64,000 bases of DNA, taken from NCBI RefSeq assembly GCF_007565055.1, contig NC_044557.1, positions 66,221,095-66,285,094 of the forward strand. Reading direction: 5' to 3'. This stretch comes from Rhinopithecus roxellana. Taxonomy: Eukaryota > Chordata > Mammalia > Primates > Cercopithecidae. Positions 21,042 through 62,999 of the stretch are shown here, in pieces. Below the pieces are notes generated by a model. That model saw only the letters and a list, made by a program, of their open reading frames with translations, was not told the origin of the DNA and did not search any database. Each line of letters begins with the position of its first letter. Within the stretch, counting starts at the first letter, position 1. The position numbers were made by a program, and so were the translations under genes.

Positions 21042-21336
21042 CTTTTTTTTGTTTTTTTGAGATGGAGTCTCGCTTGGGCGCCCGGCTGGAGTGCCGGGCA
21101 CAATCTCGGCTTGCTACAACCTCCACCTTCTGGATTCAAGCGTTTCTCCTGCCTCAGCCTCCTGAGTAGCTGGGATTACAGGCACGCACTACCACGTCTG
21201 GCTAATTTTTTGTACTTTTAGTAGAGACAGGGTTTCGCCATGTTAGCAAGGGTCGTTTTGATCCCTTGACCTTGTGATCCGCCCGCCTCAGCCTCCCAAA
21301 GTGCTGAGATTACAGGTGTGAGCCACTGCACCTGGT
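21042..21336 (-). mobile_element. Alu, full length
   Basis: GAGATGGAGTCTCGCTTGGG to GTGAGCCACTGCACCTGG. Confidence 0.9.
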
Positions 21337-21362
21337 TATTAATACTACTAACAAATAGTTTA

Positions 21363-22706
21363 CAGTCAGGTGCCATGTAACATTTTGGTCAATGATAGAC
21401 CCCATATATGGTGGTGGTCCTGTAAGATTATAATGGAGCTGAAAAGTTCCTATGATAGCGACGTTATAGTCATAGCACAACACATTACCCGTGTTGTGTT
21501 GATGCTACTGTAAACAGATCTGCCAGTCTATAAAGTATATCTTATATCATTACATATACTATGTAATACTTGATAGTGATAATCTATATTACTGATTTAT
21601 GTATTTACTATGGTTATCACTATTTTAGTGTAAACTCCTTCTACTTACATATATAAAAAAACAGTAACTGTAAAATAGCTTCAGGCAGGTCCTTCAGGAG
21701 GTATTCCGGAAGAAGGCATGGCTATCATAGGAAATGACAGCTTCATGTATTTATTGCCCCTGGAGACCTTCCAGTGGGACAAAATGTGGAGGTGGAAAAC
21801 AGTAGTATTGATGATCCTGACCCTGTGTAGGCGCAGACTAATGCATGTGTGTGTCTTAGTTTTTAACAAAAAAAGTTTAAAAAGTAAATTATTTTAAAAA
21901 AATAGAAAAGAGTTTATAGAATAAGAATATAAAGAAAGAAAATTTTGTGCAGGTATACACTTAATTATTTATTTATTTATTTATTTATTTTAGAGACGGA
22001 GTCTTGCTCTGTTGCCCAGACTGGAGTGCAGTGGCGTGATCTTGGCTCACTTCAACCTCTGCCTCCTGGCTTCACACCATTCTCCTTCCTCAGCCTCCCG
22101 AGTAGCTGGGACTACAGGCACCTGCTACCACGCCCAGCTAATTTTTGTAGCTATACACTGTTTTAAGCTAACTGTTGTTACAAAAGAGTCAAAAAGCTTT
22201 AAAAAATTAAAACATTTTTGAAACAAAGTTACAGTAAGGTAAGTTTAATTTATTGAAGAAAGACAAATATTTTTCATATGTTTCTTGTAGCCTAAGCATG
22301 CAGTATTTATGGCATCTACAGTAGTGTGCAGTAATACTCTAAACCTTCATATTCACTCACTCACTGACTCACTTAAAGCAACTTCCAGTCCTGCAATCTC
22401 CATTCATCGTAAGTGCCCTATACAAGTGAGCCTTTTTTAAAAAACCTTTTATATCATATTTTTACGGTACCTTTTCTATGTTTAGTTACACAAATACAAT
22501 TGTGTTACAGTTGCCTACAGTATTCAGTACAGTAATATGCTGTACAAGTTTGTAGCTTCGGAGCAATACCATACACAGCCTACGTGTATAGTAGGCATTA
22601 CCATCTAGGTTTATGTAAATACACTCTATGATGTTTGCACAACAATGAAATCATCTAATGACACATTTCTCAGAACATATCCCTGTTGTTAAGTGATGCA
22701 TGACTT
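21363..22706 (+). mobile_element. Tigger1-like DNA transposon (internally deleted)
   Basis: The ends resemble each other inverted (CAGTCAGGTGCCATGTAA ... AAGTGATGCATGACT) and the left end follows TA. The body holds the last codons of the pogo-type transposase (ATTGATGATCCTGACCCTGTG then TAG at about 21828) and the long Tigger1 3' region with ACTCACTCACTGACTCAC. The 5' two thirds of the transposase gene is missing and an Alu has inserted, so the element is dead. Confidence 0.85.
21964..22148 (-). mobile_element. Alu, truncated, inside the Tigger1 element
   Basis: TTTATTTATTTA-rich tail, GAGACGGAGTCTTGCTCTG, ends at CTAATTTTTGTAG so about half is missing. The Tigger text GTATACACT/CTATACACTG continues on both sides. 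Confidence 0.88.
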
Positions 22707-22739
22707 TTAAGCCTCGTTCATTAAGGACACTACAGATAG

Positions 22740-23101
22740 CTTTGGTCTTGTTGTCTCTCTTTTGGGCAGTTTCCTTAGGAGCTTGGGTACCATGCTAAAG
22801 GAAGCCAAAAACTAGCTCACACAGAGAGACTACATGAGAAACCCACATGGAAAGCAAGCAAAGCACCAGCCAGCTGCTAGCATCAACCTCCAGATGTGTG
22901 AATGAATAAGCCTTCAGAGGAATCCAACTCCTAGCTGTCATGCCTTCCAGTTGAAACCCCCAGACATTATGGAGCAGGAAAAACAACATCTTGGGTTCTG
23001 TCCCAATTCCTAACCCACAGAATCCACAAGCATAACAAATGGTTGTTTTAAGCCACCAATTTTGGGATAATTTGTTATGCAGCCATAGGAACTGGTCTAG
23101 C
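22740..23101 (+). mobile_element. MLT1-like MaLR LTR
   Basis: GAATGAATAAGCCTTCAGAG, TTGTTTTAAGCCACCAATTTTGGG and TTTGTTATGCAGCCATAGGAACTGG are MLT1 phrases. Confidence 0.75.
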
Positions 23102-23257
23102 ATCCATTCCCCTTAGAGATTTGTGTGGTGATTGCTTAAGAAGACAAGCTAGCCTTTTGTATAGAAAATATGTAATTTCAAGCTACTGCTGTCTTATTGT
23201 ATGTCATTCACTGGGTAAATCCCTATTTCTCAAACTTGATGTCTCAACAACGCTGCC

Positions 23258-23560
23258 TTTTTTTTTTTTTTTTTTTTTTTGACAGAGTCTCGACTCTGTC
23301 GCCCAGACTGGAGTGCAGTAGCGTGATCTCTGCTCACTGTCATCTCCGCCTCCCAGATTCAAGGGGTTCTCCTGCCTCAGCCTCTGAGTAGCTGAGACTA
23401 TAGGCACGCGCCACTATGTCCAGCTAATTTTTGTATTTTTGTAGAGATGGGTTTTCACCATGTTGACCAGGCTGGTCTCAAATTCCTGACCTCAAGTGAT
23501 GGGCCTCCCCTGGCCTCCCAAAGTGCTGGAATTACAGGTGTGAGCCACTGTGCCTGGCCG
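23258..23560 (-). mobile_element. Alu, full length
   Basis: T-run then GACAGAGTCTCGACTCTGTC to GAGCCACTGTGCCTGGCC. Confidence 0.92.
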
Positions 23561-23815
23561 CAATCCCTTTTAAATAAAAAAATTTTCACAGCCACTTTGA
23601 TACTGACTTAAACTACATATGTATTGTTACTTAAGTATGTACAAACCTAAGACCAGTAATAAACTCCTTATTCTTGGAGCTTTACACAACTAAAAGTAGA
23701 TTTATAAATTAAATACAACCAAGACTATAGAAATGGTAAAATTCCAGTGTGCAACCAAAAGCAATGAATGATGATGTTGCTTTGCTGAAACTATATTGCA
23801 TCAGTGTGAATTTTA

Positions 23816-24133
23816 TTTTTTTGTTTTTTTTTTTGTTTTTGTTTTTGTTTTTGAGACAGAGTCTCGCTCTGCCGCCCAGGCTGGAGTGCGGTGGCCGGAT
23901 CTCAGCTCACTGCAAGCTCCGCCTTCCGGGTTTACGCCATTCTCCTGCCTCAGCCTCCCCAGTAGCTGGGACTACAGGCGCCCGCCACCTCGCCTGGCTA
24001 GTTTTTTGTATTTTTTAGTAGAGACGGGGTTTCACTGGGTTAGCCAGGATGGTCTCGATCTCCTGACCTTGTGATCCGCCCGTCTCGGCCTCCCAAAGTG
24101 CTGGGATTACAGGCTTGAGCCACCACGCCCGGC
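23816..24133 (-). mobile_element. AluYR type
   Basis: Flanked by GTGAATTTTA at 23806-23815 and 24134-24143. Carries CACCTCGCCTGGCTAG and CAGGCTTGAGCC. Confidence 0.93.
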
Positions 24134-24686
24134 GTGAATTTTATAGTGACCATTAATGAAGCATGTTTTTTTGCTTCCTAGCCATGGGATAGATAACTTT
24201 TTCTATAACTCTTTTTATCAGTTGCCTTTCATAAGGAACAATTGTGTCATTTACATATTAAATTCCATTCTTTAAATTTTTGTCTATTTGACATCAGTGC
24301 CATCATAAATGGTCAACCAGGTAATTCAAGATACTGCATATATATTAAGAATCAAGATGCTTGTGGAAAATTGGCAGATCCTGAACCCTAGTTTGAAAAC
24401 CACTAAACAGGTCTATACTTAATGAGCCATTCATTTATAATTCAGGAAGGCCTCCAGTGTGAAGGAAGGTGAGAATTTTGGAGTCAGGTTGGTTTAGAGC
24501 TAATTGGAATAGGCCAAGTGCAGGATAAAGCAAGCTTGAAATAAGGCAGTGGTAGTGGGGAATGCAAGAAGAATCCGTGCATGTGAGTTAAGTAAATGTC
24601 CTCAAGATGACTTGATCAGTGGTTGGATATGGACTTTAGGGTAGAGGGAGGATTCTAGGATGACTATAAGTTTCTTTTTTCCTTCT

Positions 24687-24991
24687 TCTTTTTTTTTTTT
24701 TTTTTTTTGGAGATGTAGTTTTGTTCTTGTTGCCCAGGCTGGAGTGTAATGGCACGATCTCGGCTCACTGCAACCTCCGCCTCCTGAGTTCAAGCAATTG
24801 TCCTGCCTCAGCCTCTCAAGTAGCTGGGATTACAGGCATGTGCCACCATGCCCGGCTAATTTTTGTATCTTTAGTAGAGACGAGGTTTCTCCATGTTGGT
24901 CAGGCTGGTCTCGAACTCCCGACCTCAGGTGATCTGCCTGCCTCAGCCTCCCAAAGTGCTGGGATTACAGGCATGAGCCACCGTGCCCGTC
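24687..24991 (-). mobile_element. Alu, full length
   Basis: GGAGATGTAGTTTTGTTCTTG to GAGCCACCGTGCCCG. The flank ATGACTATAAGTTTCT / ATGACTACAAGTTTCT is duplicated. Confidence 0.92.
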
Positions 24992-25573
24992 AATGACTAC
25001 AAGTTTCTAATCCAGAGACTAGGCAGTTAGCAGTGCCTATTGCCAATGAAGTCTTAGTAGGAAAACAGTGAGTTGTTTGGACATGTCAAGATCATGATTC
25101 TCATTAAATCCAGTTGGGAGTTTCTAGTTATGTGGTTCAGAACTGATTGGCTCAGCCGTAGATTTGATCCAACTGTGACAACCTAAAAGCCATACTTAGC
25201 AACCCTTCACATTAATAGTAAGTAAAGCAGTTTTTGCAAAAGAATTAGCAAGCAATATATATTTTTTCTAAAAAATTTCAAGTTCAGTACAAAGAACATT
25301 TTCCCTCTTAACTATTTCAGAATAAGTTGCTAATATGTCTAGGCTAAATGCAGAAAAAAAGAAGTGAGGCAACTTTCTTTTACTCATAAGTGTGAGAGCA
25401 TTGGAAAGACAGGAGTTTTGGGTCATAAGAGTTGGATAATAAGACAACACTTCAAAGGTGCAGAGTTCCAGGTGAGATAAAATCAACAAGTTACAAAAGT
25501 ATGTTCCTAAATTGCATTGAAGTTGGTCATTTGAATCCATTGAATGAATTTAACATTCTACTGGGTACTGGAG

Positions 25574-25775
25574 AGGAAAAGGTAATTGAGATGGAGTTCC
25601 TACACTAAAGGAACCTAGAGTAGAGGAAAAGGTAATTGAGATGCAGTTCCTACACTAAAGGAACTTAGAGTAGAGGAAAAGGTAATTGAGATGCAGTTCC
25701 TACACCAAAGGAACTTAGAGTAGAGGAAAAGGTAATTGAGATGGAGTTCCTACACTATAGAAACCTACAGAGTAG
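25574..25775. repeat. 50-bp minisatellite, four copies
   Basis: AGGAAAAGGTAATTGAGATG... recurs at exact 50-base steps, with few differences between units; the last unit is the most diverged. Intergenic, between RRM2B and UBR5. Confidence 0.95.
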
Positions 25776-25779
25776 AAGG

Positions 25780-27046
25780 GGGAAATCAAGCAGACACATT
25801 ACATTATTCAGAGGGAGTACAAAGAAAGTAAGACAGCTTTGTCAAGGTGGAGGGTGTAGGGCAGGTCAAGGAGAGCACCTCAAAGAGGTGGGTAAACCAG
25901 ATTCTGAATTATGAATAGGAACTAACCATTCCAAGATGAGGGGCCATAGAGAGTGGGCAGTAAGGTCAGAGGGAGCAGTATTTATACAGTCTCCAAGGTG
26001 ACAGAGGTCATAACCTACCAGGGGATTGCAAGTCTTTCAGTATAACAAGATAGCAAGTAAATATAAGGCTGTAAAGCAGGATACCAATCATGAAGGGCCT
26101 TGTCGAGTTTGAACTTCATTTTACATAGCCATCTGTGGAAAGTCAGTGTATTTTAAACAGGTGAGGGAGTAAAATGGTTAATATGCATTTTAGAACTTGT
26201 TCTGCCTCTATATATTAAAAGAAACAAAACAAACAGAAACCAGTTAGTAAGTTATTGACATAATCTAGGTAGAAGGTGGTGGATGTGGATGTGGAGAGAA
26301 GTAGATTAACTCAAGAGTTCAATATTTAGTAACTTAGGGCTTGATGGTTAATATGAACATAGGGGTAAAGAGGGAATTGAATGATTCCACATTTCTGACA
26401 TGGGAACTAGATAATTTACTGATTCATAAATGATTTTTGACCAGGCATTGTGGTACACACTGGGCTTAAGAGAAGCGAACAAGGATAGAGTTTCTGATAG
26501 CCTCTGCTATTGTGGAGGGTCACTAGGAGAAGTCAGACAATGAGCACGTAAACTAGTTTTGGATAGTACATGGATGGACCAAGAGTGGTGAGAGTTGGAA
26601 TATCTGTGAAGCTGTTAAGGTGAAGTCATAGCTGTGGGAGGGCAGGGGCCCTCTTGTTACTGTATTTAACTTGCATTGGTTTAGGGCATTAGCAGTAGGG
26701 GAAAGTACAGAATGACAAAAATTTACCCAGAAACCATAGTTCTTTTTCACTTTCTCAGATCACTTAAACACTTCAGCTGCTGTACCTTAAACTTGGCAAG
26801 TTTTTGCCTCCCTTAAACAGGTGTCCCAAGATCTGCTGAAGTTTTATTTTAAAAATAAGAGAATCAGTGTTTTACAATGCTTCCAAGAAGTTCATGTGAT
26901 CAAGAAAACGTACATCTCATCCAAGTCAAGGACCATAGCTTTTCTATATAGTGCTCTACTGATGCACTTATTATAGGTAATATAGTGGTTCCAGATATTT
27001 GGCACCTTTTAGAAATAAATTCTTTCATTCAAAAATTATGAGTGAG
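25780..27046. other. Intergenic sequence, old repeat remnants
   Basis: Parts of 25860-26450 (ATCATGAAGGGCCTTGT) resemble an old mammalian repeat that I cannot name. No gene found. Confidence 0.45.
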
Positions 27047-27345
27047 GGCCAGGTGCGGTGATCACGCCTGTAATCCCAGCACTTTGGGATGCCGAGACGA
27101 GCTGATCATCTGAGGTCAGGAGTTCAAGACCAGCCTGGCCAACATGGTGAAACCCCGTCTCTACAAAAATACAAAAATTGGCCTAGCATGATGGTGAGTG
27201 CCTGTAATTCCAGCTACTCAGGAGACTGAGGTGGAGAATCGCTTGAGCCTGGGAGGCAGAGGATGCAGTGAGCCAAGATTGCACCTCTGCACTCCAGCCT
27301 GGGCAAAAGAGTGAGACTCCATCTCAAAAAAAAACAAAAAACAAA
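27047..27345 (+). mobile_element. Alu, full length
   Basis: GGGCCAGGTGCGGTGATCACGCC start, tail AAAAAAAAACAAAAAACAAAA. Confidence 0.91.
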
Positions 27346-27794
27346 AGTGCTTACTTTGATCAAGGCCCTGTATTTCAGGTTACAGAATTTCTTTTAACAT
27401 CTTAATCAACATTGGACGTATCTTTTTAAATGCATGCTTCTCCACTTTCTTCCAGAGCAGAACAGTTTTGAGTGGTTAACTATCCTGACGTAAAGTAAAT
27501 GTTAGCCTTCAGTGCTATGTTTGAATTGGGTAAGGCTGCTGGCATGTCATCCTTATGTAGCAGGCGCAGTATTTGCAGTATTCAGACTTCTAGACCTGGT
27601 GCTAACCAAATGTTTCTACATTAAATGGCTTAATTGTTGTGTTTTTTAATGTTTTCTAGCTTCCTTGATCTTAATTTCGCTATTTCTGGTCTGTGTTAAA
27701 GCAGGAACCTGATGATCAAAAACTCTTAAGAATCAAACCCTCTCCTAATCACTGTACTTGGACTTCAGTGCCTATATTTTGAGGTTACTATGAC

Positions 27795-28085
27795 TTTTTT
27801 TTTTTTGAGACGGAATCTGGCTCTGTCTCCAGGGTGGAGTGCAGTGGTGTGATCTCATCTCACTGCAACCTCCGAACCCCTGGTTCAAGTGGTACTCCTG
27901 CCTCAGCCTCCCGAGTAGCTGGGATTACAGGCACGCGCCACCACACCCAGCTAATGTTTGTATTTTTAGTAGAGATGGGGTTTCACCGTGTTAGCCAGGA
28001 TGGTCTCGATCTCCTGACCTCGTGATCCACCCACCTCAGCCTCCCAAAGTGTTGGGATTACAGGCGTGAGCCATGTTGCCCGGTT
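27795..28085 (-). mobile_element. Alu, full length
   Basis: GAGACGGAATCTGGCTCTGTC to GAGCCATGTTGCCCGG. The flank TATGACT / TTGACTG is partly repeated. Confidence 0.91.
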
Positions 28086-28919
28086 GACTGTTTTGTTTTT
28101 ACTCACTCCTCCATACCCCAACCTGTTTCTTGGTAGTTGAGGATCACTATGACTGTTTTTATGTAGGCAGAATTTTTAAGAAAACAACACAAATTCAGGT
28201 ATTTGTTCCATAAAGGTACTAAAAAGTAAATATATTAAAGATGATTGTCACATAAGCCTTCCATTTCTACAGGTAGTAACAGTGCCTGTGATTTCACTAG
28301 ACAAAACTGAACATATAAAAACGTAGTTGGCTACCGGAGAGCCTGAGGCACTTTGTTTACAGATAGTTTCTTAGGGCTAACTTAAAACACATCTAACCAG
28401 AACCATGCCATAAGCTTGCCAGAGAATCACAATGCATTTAAACATCATAAATAGCCAAATTTCATCTTCCCCATTGAAGACAGCATTTCAGATACAAGTA
28501 CATGGGCTGGTAATGTTTTTCCTGAAGAGATCCTACTTGTATCAAAGTCAGCCTGTAGCTGATTTAAAGTTTAAACACTGATTTAAAGTTTAGCAGCTAG
28601 AAAGAGTCTGAAAAAGATTCAGAAAATTGAGTTATTTTACCCATGAAACACACATCTGCCCTTTTAGAGCAAGCAGCTCTTCATACCTTAAGAACAAAAA
28701 GTTAGCTTTTCATTTTAAGGTACCATGGATGATTTTAGACAGTTCTCATATTGTCAGAGTTCAAATTGTTATCCTTGGGGATAATTACGCAGGACAAAAG
28801 TGTTTAGAAATATTTAGCAAAAATGTATGAATTACTGCCTTTTCATAATGCAGCCAGGACTTTCACTGGAATGTTTGATTATCCTATGACCAGCTCACTC
28901 ATAGCTTCCACAGAATAGT

Positions 28920-29125
28920 ACAGCACAACGTGTAGTATATACAAGTTCCAGAATGCTTGGAGTTGTACCTCACTGTAGCACTAATTAGCTGTGTAACTTT
29001 GAGGAAGTTGTTTCACCTGTGTCTCCATTCCTCTTGAGGATCATAATAGTCTCTTTCTCATGGGGTAAAATAATGTATGTGGAACACTCAACAAGATGCA
29101 TGGCACATACTACTATAATAAAAGT
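28920..29125 (+). mobile_element. MIR
   Basis: AGCTGTGTAACTTTGAGGAAG and CAACAAGATGCATGGCACATA follow the MIR core and tail. Confidence 0.7.
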
Positions 29126-29504
29126 AATTTAGAGAAACAGAAGATACTTTGCTTAATCCAAGATACCTTGAGGTAAATTTAAAAGTCACATTTTAAATAC
29201 ATTCCTATTGTTTTTCATAAAACTATCACTTCTGTGGTAATCAAATGGTGTTTAAATAATCTATGTTTATGCCTACTTACATAGGTTGATATAAATAGTA
29301 AAAATATTTTCATTCACTACCCAAGCACAGTCTATTGAAAGCACTTCAACCAGCCCCTTATCAGGAGGAAGAATCCAATCTAGTACTAGTTTCTCAATAG
29401 ATGTACTTTTCCATAGGTTATAAGTAGTTTTAAGTAGGAAAGGTTTGTCTCTCAGGAGCTTTCAGCGGGACATTTATATTTGTAAATAGAAAGGAAATAT
29501 TCTT

Positions 29505-29670
29505 TGGGCAGTGTTTCACAATCACCTGGGATGATCTGAATGAAGATTTCTGGCCTCTACCGAAGACTTACTGAATCAGAAAGGAGGCAAGAGGATGAGG
29601 AATGCTTAAGAATCTGCATTTACAGACTCTACAACTGAATCTTACTACAGAAGCATGGAAACTACTGCCT
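29505..29670. mobile_element. MER5A-like fragment
   Basis: CACAATCACCTGGGATGATC, TACTGAATCAGAAAGG, AGAATCTGCATTTACAGA follow the MER5A pattern. Confidence 0.65.
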
Positions 29671-29979
29671 CAAGGGATTATCTCAACTTGAGTTTAAACA
29701 TAGGAATTGCTGACTACCTTTAAACATGTAAAAATAGTATCTTTATGAGAGGGATGTTGTTTGGGGGCAGCTACTAAATAGTGAAATCATTCCTTTAAAA
29801 TACCCTCTCAAGTCTGCCCCAGTTATCCATTATACTGGGTAGTCTTGGTATTCAGATGATTTAGGGAAAAAAATAGTAGCAAACTCTGAAAACACTCAGT
29901 AAAGTTCATCCTTGGTCTTCTCTTCCTAAATTTGTTTTCCATTGTTAGATTTAAACACTAAACAAGACCAAAAGAGAAC

Positions 29980-30000
29980 TTTATTTTACATGTCTTTATT
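29980..30000 (-). terminator. UBR5: Candidate distal tandem polyadenylation signals of UBR5
   Basis: Two AATAAA hexamers 15 bases apart on the minus strand (30000-29995 and 29985-29980). They would give a 3' UTR of about 2 kb. Confidence 0.35.
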
Positions 30001-31049
30001 TTACATTTAGAACCATTTTATGATTTACTTAAAAAAAAAAAAATCTGTTTTTAATATTACTAAAAGTATTTTTTAACCAAAATCTTGATTTAGGAAGACT
30101 TAAGACATTGTGCATTATTTTAAATATTTTCATTTCAGTAACTATTAAAAATAAATTCACAATTAGGGTTTCAAATGTCCTAATCATACCTACTTTGTTC
30201 TCATTTAATATTTTATCAATCCCATCATGTGCATACAGAGGTTAAGGTGATATATAAGTTTTATATCTTTCAAACACATTGATGCTAATCAGCTCTTGAT
30301 CTAATTACTATTTCATTTATTCAGAAATAGCATTTAGACATAAAAACCAATGTCTCACTTTGTAAAATAACCTTTGGCTAATTTACACACATCTAATACA
30401 GCGTGTTATATAAGTTTTAAGTAATACAATGAGTCACTACTATCATTCAGCTTTAAATATTTTTAGTGTTAACAGGGCTGAGAATATCATGTGGTTCAGT
30501 CTTCTGAAGGAAGTTATATAATAAAAGCATAGTGCCTTTGAACATGAAGACTATCCTCAAAGCCAGAAGTCCTACAAAGGAACTGAGAGATTCCAGAGAA
30601 TTGCTCTCCTCATTTTTAATATGTCAAGTAACTGTTTTAAGTCACTTCACTGAAGACTTAGTGAAGAAGAAAACAGTGTTATTATGCCACTGAAGAAAGC
30701 TACTTAAACCAGAGTAATTTTGGGATATTAATCCTAGGCTACATAATGGGTCATCAAAAAAAAAACCTGTCAGTTATTAAGTGTAAGTTAACTTCCTATG
30801 CCAAGTAAGGGGTCACACTTCACTTCCCTCATTTGTAAAAAGAAAAGGTGGCCAGGCCAGTGCCATTTAGGATTCTCTGCTAACTGTAAAATGTGGACTG
30901 ATTTTCTTCTGTTTCTTATAGTCCAGGTGTATATAAACTTCCAGTTCTTTAAATCAAAATTTTTATGCACATAACCATGTCAGTGTATTGCCCTTAGTTT
31001 AAAAATGTACAACTACATAAATAAAAACTATTGTTTCTTCAATATTACT

Positions 31050-32003
31050 TGACATTTCTTCTGTAATTTCTTTATTTAAAAAAGTAAATGTAACAAGATA
31101 CTTAAAAAAGGCTAGATACAAAAGTAGTTAAGCTGCTCACGAACATTTAAAATTTTCCAAAATGTATCTTCAATAATCATGATCTTATAAAACATTTTAC
31201 AGTTATCAGAAAGTGCCCAGGCTGAGTTTACATAACTGAAATACCTTAGTACAAATGTCTAGTTAGAACTGAAGTGCAGTAACCTCTTGACTGACTGCTC
31301 GTTGAAATAGGGATACAAAGAAAAAGTTGATTGTGATAAAAGTATTGTGCATTGGCCCCATCATATGTACAAAAAAAGTGCCCTCACTCAAATGAGCAAA
31401 TTACATGCAAAATATTAGTGATATAATTTAATATCCTAGAGCTCAATGCAGTCAAACCGCAATAAAAGTGGTTTTTGTAGGTAAAAGTGATTTCATCTCT
31501 TAAGATCTGAATGTCGAACTTTTTTACAAGTTCCATATACATGATACACAGTTGCAGCCAACCACAAATTAAACACCATAAAAAAAGTTAAAATGAAAAC
31601 ACAGAACATACTTAATTTTTTATTTTGAAATTCCCTATTCCCTCTATACAAGAACCTTTGCTGAAACAGTTTCCACAAAGGCAGCAGTGAATTTTCAGAA
31701 CATTTACATTTTTTCCCCCTCAGCAAAAAGATAAATCACAGTGTAAATTATGTTGTTCTGCTGTCATCTTTGGCTGGGGTTAGACCCAGAAGTTGGTGAC
31801 TAGCAAACCAATATAGCCAAATGTTGCTAGTGCTCCTCAGGCCTTTAAGCTATAAACTGAGAAAGGAATGTCTGCATTTTATCTCTTTAAGGTACCACCA
31901 GGGGGGTATGACAGCATTAACTTCCATAAACTTTTATAGACAAATGGAAAAAATCTACAAAATTCGCTAGTAATATTACACAGCAATACACACTTTTTAT
32001 ACT
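31050..32003 (-). other. UBR5: UBR5 3' untranslated region (probable extent)
   Basis: This is repeat-free, AT-rich sequence after the stop codon. The first AATAAA signal I find on the minus strand is at 31076-31071, which would put the transcript end near 31050. Two further AATAAA hexamers at 30000-29995 and 29985-29980 follow about 1 kb of similarly repeat-free sequence and could end a longer form near 29960. Confidence 0.6.
31071..31076 (-). terminator. UBR5: Candidate polyadenylation signal of UBR5
   Basis: AATAAA in the context TTAAATAAAGAAATT on the minus strand, about 930 bases past the stop. Chosen as the nearest canonical signal; use is not shown. Confidence 0.5.
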
Positions 32004-62311
<30,308 letters not shown>

Positions 62312-62544
62312 CTATAAGAACAGAAAGAAATGACAATGTTTATTAGAAGAACACAAATGTGAAATTTACTATCATAAATAAGCAAAATTAGGAACTGAGA
62401 ATATTCATAAATACAAAGTAGTTAAGCCTGCTGCTCAGCTTTAGAAATATAACCACTGTGCATGACAGTCTTATACTTCATATAGAAAAGGAATTCCAGT
62501 ATCCTTTGGAATGGCAAAAGGAACTCCTTCCCTGAAGAGAGTGA

Positions 62545-62718
62545 TTCTCAAACTTCAGGGTCCATCAAAGTCACCTGGAGGGCTTATTAAAACAGACCTC
62601 TAGTCTAATCCCCAGAGTTTTAGCAGGTCTGGGGTAGAGCCCCAGAATATGCATTTCTATAGCTCTTAGGTGACGTCGATGGTGCTGTTATCTAGGGACC
62701 ACACTTTGAGAATCACTT
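62545..62718. mobile_element. MER5A-like fragment
   Basis: GATTCTCAAACTTCAGGGTCC ... GACCACACTTTGAGAATCACT shows the inverted ends of MER5A. Confidence 0.75.
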
Positions 62719-62765
62719 CATTAAAATGACACCAAAAACACAAGCAATGAAAGAAAACATAGATA

Positions 62766-62985
62766 TCCTGGGCAACATGGTGAAACCCTGTCTCTACTAA
62801 AAGTACAAAAATTAGCCGGGCATGGTGGCAGGTGCCTGTAATCCCAGCTACCTGGAAGGCTGAGGCAGGAGAACTGCTTGAAACTGGGAGGTGAAGGTTA
62901 CAGTGAGCCAAGATCACACCACTGCACTCAGCCTCGGCAACAGAGCAAGACCCTGTCTCAAAAAAGAAATCAAACAAACAAACAC
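62766..62985 (+). mobile_element. Alu, 5'-truncated
   Basis: Begins TCCTGGGCAACATGGTGAAACC; tail AAAAAAGAAATCAAACAAAC. Confidence 0.88.
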
Positions 62986-62999
62986 TCAGATATAAATTG

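Larger units (their letters stand above)
28086..29960. other. Intergenic sequence downstream of UBR5
   Basis: No open frame with recognisable product. It contains a MIR and a MER5A-like fragment. Confidence 0.6.
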
